Source of the DNA: Nanoarchaeota archaeon
GTDB taxonomy: Archaea > EX4484-52 > LFW-46
Assembly (NCBI GenBank): GCA_018897155.1
Contig: JAHILE010000047.1
Coordinates: 1 to 33,064 of the forward strand
Direction of reading: 5' to 3'
Length of the DNA: 33,064 bases
Below, piece by piece: positions 30,250 to 33,064 of this stretch. The translations under genes were made by a program, and so were the position numbers. Under the pieces are notes generated by a model. It saw nothing but the letters and a program-made list of their open reading frames with translations, made no database searches and was not told where the DNA came from. Each line of letters starts with the position of its first letter. The stretch's first letter is position 1.

Positions 30250-30281
30250 GGAAGATTTCTTGCGGGAGTAAACGTTTAAAC

Positions 30282-31877
30282 TCATTCTTCATAGTACTCT
30301 TTGAATAAGTCGTAGTTGCCATTGAATGTGTGTATCATCCCATTTTCAAGATACCATATCTTGTTACATAGACCGTTTATGAATGACCTATCATGACTCA
30401 CAGTTAATAGTGTGCCATCATAATTTTGTAGCCCTCTTTGAAGCAATTCGCCTGAGACAATATCCAGGTTATTGAGCGGTTCATCGATGATTAAAAAATT
30501 CGAACGTTCGGCCATGAATTTAGAGAGCATAACCCGCGATCTTTCTCCGAGGCTTAACTTCCCGATTTTTTTCAGGACATCATCACCCTTGAAAAGCATG
30601 CTGGCTAAAAGACCACGAGCTTTGCCTTCATCCATGCTTCCGCTGGACACATAAATTTCATCCAATATTGTTTTCTCATTATTAAGTGTGTTTAATTCCT
30701 GATCATAATATGAAATCTTGACATTCTGGCCACGCTTTATACTTCCTTCAAATGGTTCTTCGCCTAAAATCATTTTTATTAATGTCGATTTGCCATGACC
30801 GTTAGGTCCAAGCAACGCGATTTTATCTCCCCGATATATGACTTCGTTAAAATCATCGATTATATGTCGGTGTTTATAGCCCTTTGAAACATTTTCAAAT
30901 TCGACCATCTCGGTTGAGCCGCGTTTATCTTCTTTAAGATTTAATCGCATTTTCCCAGTTGTATCCCTGGGCTTCTCAATAGCACCTCTTTCCAATCTAT
31001 CTGCTCTTTTCCGGATGCTTCTTACGGTTCTGCCCAACTTTACTGCGCCTTGTTGTACCCAGATTGCTTTAATTCGCGCAGACTCCCGCAATCTCTTTAC
31101 CTCTTCTTGTTGCTGTTCGTATAAATCGGTTCTTCGTTTTAGGTCCTTTGATTTTTCTTCTAAATAAGTCTCATAATTGCCAGAGTATGATTTCAATCGT
31201 CCGTCATCTAATTCCACAATTTTGTTGGACACATTGTTTATAAACTGCTTATCATGAGAAACCATGAGTAGTGTATCGAGTTTATTAAGATAATCTTCAA
31301 GCCATTCTCTCGAGGGTAAATCCAGGTGGTTCGTGGGTTCATCAAGAATATAGAAATCCCCCTCTTGCGAAAGAGCTCTTGCTAGAGAAAGTTTGGTTTT
31401 CTGACCGCTACTTAGATTACTGATTGTTAAATCGTAATCTTCTTCTTGAAAACCCATAGCCTCTAGTATTTCATAGAATCGCTTCTCATTCGGCTTTCTT
31501 GAGGATGACACTATCGTGTCATATTCCACCAAAACCCGATTCATTCTGTCTTGGAACTCGTACGTTTTAGGATCGGCCAATATGTTGTTGATTTCGGCTA
31601 ACCGAGCATCCATAGTCTTTAAAACATCCCTGCTGGTTTTTTTAGCATCCAATTCCCATACCTGTGGAGCGTACACAATCAGAAGGTTGCTCTTTTTTCT
31701 TACGGTTCCCCCCTCATAATCCTCTAAACCAGTTATTATCTTAATAAGTGTTGTTTTCCCTCTGCCATTTTGCCCTATTAATGCTATCCGGTCTCCTTTA
31801 TTCACTGACAGATTTGCATTCTCAAATATTGGTCGGTCATATGATTTCTTCAGACCGGATATATTTACATACTCCAT
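30282..31877 (-). CDS. ABC-F family ATPase
   Basis: About 531 residues with two ABC domains and no membrane segment, the ABC-F layout. Domain 1 has GQNGRGKTTLIKIITG, LSSGQKTKLSLARAL and FYILDEPTNHLDLPS. Domain 2 has GPNGHGKSTLIKMILG, LSLGERSRVMLSKFM and NFLIIDEPLNNLDI, with L in place of the usual T in its EPTNHLD block. A charged, coiled linker of roughly 90 residues between them (about 230-320) is the tRNA-contacting region in known members. ATG 31877 follows GTGAT. ABC-F proteins act on the ribosome; many protect it from antibiotics, others tune translation. They are uncommon in archaea. Position next to a divergently controlled exporter and biosynthetic enzymes suggests self-protection. 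Confidence 0.88.
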   Translation of the reverse strand: MEYVNISGLKKSYDRPIFENANLSVNKGDRIALIGQNGRGKTTLIKIITGLEDYEGGTVRKKSNLLIVYAPQVWELDAKKTSRDVLKTMDARLAEINNILADPKTYEFQDRMNRVLVEYDTIVSSSRKPNEKRFYEILEAMGFQEEDYDLTISNLSSGQKTKLSLARALSQEGDFYILDEPTNHLDLPSREWLEDYLNKLDTLLMVSHDKQFINNVSNKIVELDDGRLKSYSGNYETYLEEKSKDLKRRTDLYEQQQEEVKRLRESARIKAIWVQQGAVKLGRTVRSIRKRADRLERGAIEKPRDTTGKMRLNLKEDKRGSTEMVEFENVSKGYKHRHIIDDFNEVIYRGDKIALLGPNGHGKSTLIKMILGEEPFEGSIKRGQNVKISYYDQELNTLNNEKTILDEIYVSSGSMDEGKARGLLASMLFKGDDVLKKIGKLSLGERSRVMLSKFMAERSNFLIIDEPLNNLDIVSGELLQRGLQNYDGTLLTVSHDRSFINGLCNKIWYLENGMIHTFNGNYDLFKEYYEE

Positions 31878-31883
31878 AAATAT

Positions 31884-31920
31884 CACTATATAGTGTTATA
31901 TTCGAGGTGATATTTAAAAA
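31884..31920 (-). promoter_or_regulatory. Promoter and palindromic operator of the ABC-F gene
   Basis: CACTATATAGTG at 31884-31895 is a perfect 12-base palindrome. It overlaps the expected transcription start given by the TATA-like TTTTTAAATA at 31911-31920, and the ribosome site GTGAT. Binding there would block both transcription and, in RNA, initiation. Confidence 0.55.
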
Positions 31921-32777
31921 TACTGGTTACTTTACTACTTTTGAACGAATGCTAATATGACCATTCGACAGCGTTGCCTCTGTTGACGGAGAATGCGGAG
32001 ATTGTCAAGATATGGGGGAGACCATCCTGAACTTGCTGAAATTTCTATAACGTGCTCTTTCGATGAGTTGATATGACGCGCAATGTTCACCCTTACGGCC
32101 TGAAATGCTCACCATTTGCTGTGTGTTTGTGTGTTAGTATAACGCGCGTCTGTGGCGCGCATGAATAGAACGCGTGGGGCTAATGTTTAATCGTTGTGTT
32201 GGAGTATTCCGGCTTTATCCTAACAATTACCTCAGATGCGTATCTACGCTATCATAAACTGCTGCGTAATGTTCTCATCGGAGCTATTTACTCACCCGGC
32301 ATTATCCTGTTCGACCTTTCCACAGGTGTCTGTTTTGTCCGGCACACGTTATGGCTTACGTTGTCGGCAATTATCTCAGCGTATCGGCAACGCCAAAGGC
32401 GATGTTATATATACCGCAAAAAGCACGTTATTCTTGGACTTAAAACATCCTGCGCTGGTGGGTTCGGAGGCCTCTTTGGCCACTGAAGTTTCAAAAACCG
32501 AACCCAAACCGCGCATAATATTCGGTGATTTGCATGAAAAACGATTTATTGGTAATGTGGGCTGAAGCGGTTGACAGAAAATACTACGGCATAAGAATGC
32601 TTGACGCCACGAATACTTCTTCTATAATCAGTTCCCTTTACTGAGCGTAGCACAGAAAAACGTGGCGCGTAATAGTATTCGAATTATGCGTCACGCACTT
32701 TCGGTTTATCTGCGCGACGGACGTTATAACATATGACGGCAAAACTGTCAAGGTATGAAAAAAGCCAGCAGAATAAC
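31921..32777. other. 857 bases without an identifiable gene, possibly decayed coding
   Basis: Base composition is richer in CG dinucleotides than the flanks (several CGCGC runs). Frames on the (+) strand are open at 32196-32486 and 32236-32565 but overlap and look like nothing I know. The stretch from NAKGDVIYTAKSTLFLDL to RFIGNVG (about 32388-32565) looks protein-like. A 36-residue frame, MKNDLLVMWAEAVDRKYYGI onward, follows at 32534-32644. Two or more frameshifts in an old gene would explain this. GCGCG/CGCGC inverted repeats occur near 32143-32160. I can support no functional feature. Confidence 0.35.
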
Positions 32778-32787
32778 ATATAAGTAT
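32778..32787 (+). promoter_or_regulatory. TATA-like box of the interrupted regulator-like gene
   Basis: CATATAAGTA lies about 35 bases before ATG 32818, consistent with a short-leader archaeal transcript. Confidence 0.35.
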
Positions 32788-32817
32788 TAAAGGAATACAA
32801 TATAGTTTGTGATTACT

Positions 32818-32943
32818 ATGTCAGAAGCAGATGAATTGATTGAGGATATGTCAGAGCTTCAGAAATTCATCGTGCTATTGCTTGATTCCAAGAATCAAGA
32901 ACCTATTTCTGGGAAGACTTCATTTAAGTACACTTTCAACTAA
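32818..32943 (+). pseudogene. Small regulator-like gene cut by the IS
   Basis: The first 37 codons read MSEADELIEDMSELQKFIVL and continue LLLDSKNQEPISGKTSFK. The pattern LQKFIVLLL, then E-P-I-x-GKT, is the opening of a common archaeal winged-helix-like family whose members run 150-200 residues. From base 32929 the frame enters the IS630-like end and stops four codons later. The remainder of the gene must have lain on the other side of the IS. The genuine start and a TATA-like box are intact, so a short peptide may still be made. Confidence 0.65.
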
Positions 32944-33064
32944 ATGATAGCTCTTTTTCTATGTATGCGCCGATAGCATTCATGCCTTCTCTTACAGTTT
33001 GAAAATCGCTGTTGTTCAAAACAAATCGTTGTATCAATCCAAAATCCCGTTCAATAGGATTCAG
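32929..33064 (-). mobile_element. Right end of an IS630-like insertion sequence (right flank, inverted copy)
   Basis: Bases 32929-33028 are the exact reverse complement of 1-100. The element continues beyond the window for at least 36 more bases, showing more of the transposase than the left copy. The outer flanks differ, so these are two insertions, not one repeat read twice. Its inner boundary reads TACAC on the (+) strand, consistent with TA target use. Confidence 0.8.
32936..33064 (-). CDS. IS630-like DDE transposase, C-terminal fragment
   Basis: The 42 visible residues begin LNPIERDFGLIQRFVLNN and end KELSFS. LNPIE carries the glutamate that completes the DDE catalytic triad in IS630/Tc1-mariner-like (DDE_3) transposases. 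The remaining C-terminus is identical to that at 1-93. The gene is cut by the window end. Confidence 0.75.
   Translation of the reverse strand: MNPIERDFGLIQRFVLNNSDFQTVREGMNAIGAYIEKELSFS

Noticed and set aside
1-33064. tRNA or rRNA genes
   Set aside because: I looked for cloverleaf-like stems and conserved tRNA/rRNA stretches and saw none; the strong palindromes present lack T-loop or anticodon-arm sequence.

Overview
The window reads as archaeal DNA of low to moderate GC. Many genes have a TATA-like box 23-50 bases upstream of the start. Strong Shine-Dalgarno sequences of the GGTGAT/GAGGTG type are common, and some transcripts look leaderless. Three surface proteins carry a PGF-pre-PGF-like domain, which is typical of archaea. 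One of them ends in a TGFALFE stretch before its membrane anchor, a style I associate with DPANN archaea such as Woesearchaeota and Pacearchaeota. That lineage call is inference; there is no rRNA or tRNA to settle it.

The whole window lies between two oppositely oriented copies of the 3' end of one IS630-like transposase gene (1-100 and 32929-33064, perfect 100-base inverted repeat). Each copy interrupts a host gene: a GT4 glycosyltransferase on the left and a small regulator-like gene on the right.

1-13.6 kb is a worn glycan-assembly island. Apparently intact genes are a GT2 transferase, a polytopic GT-C enzyme, two GT4 transferases, a GalE-like epimerase and a dolichyl-phosphate-sugar-synthase-like GT2. 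Between them lie at least five broken genes: the IS-truncated GT4, a frameshifted methyltransferase, and three GT4 remnants, two of which keep a start and a tail but lack the middle. Two AbiE type toxin-antitoxin modules (5.76-6.99 kb and 10.22-11.95 kb) and an archaeal ATPase with a DUF234-like nuclease-fold tail sit among the debris.

13.8-18.5 kb holds three consecutive secreted, membrane-anchored PGF-pre-PGF proteins of 152, 1043 and 351 residues. The largest is fused to a TIGR03790 domain. They are plausible targets of the neighbouring glycosylation genes. A train of five hairpins follows.

18.7-25.3 kb is a hypothetical and mobile-element-flavoured stretch: an acylphosphatase with an unusual tail, an unknown gene pair, a winged-helix regulator, and a (+) strand run of lipoprotein, 52-residue membrane protein, secreted SNase-like nuclease and HExxH membrane protein. 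An ArdC-like antirestriction protein and several palindromic repeats come next.

25.4-31.9 kb combines a CapK/PaaK-like adenylating enzyme, a B12-binding-type radical SAM enzyme, an ABC-2 exporter and an ABC-F ATPase. This is the layout expected of a small-molecule pathway with export and ribosome self-protection, and it is the best candidate here for an undescribed system. 31.9-32.8 kb has no gene I can identify.
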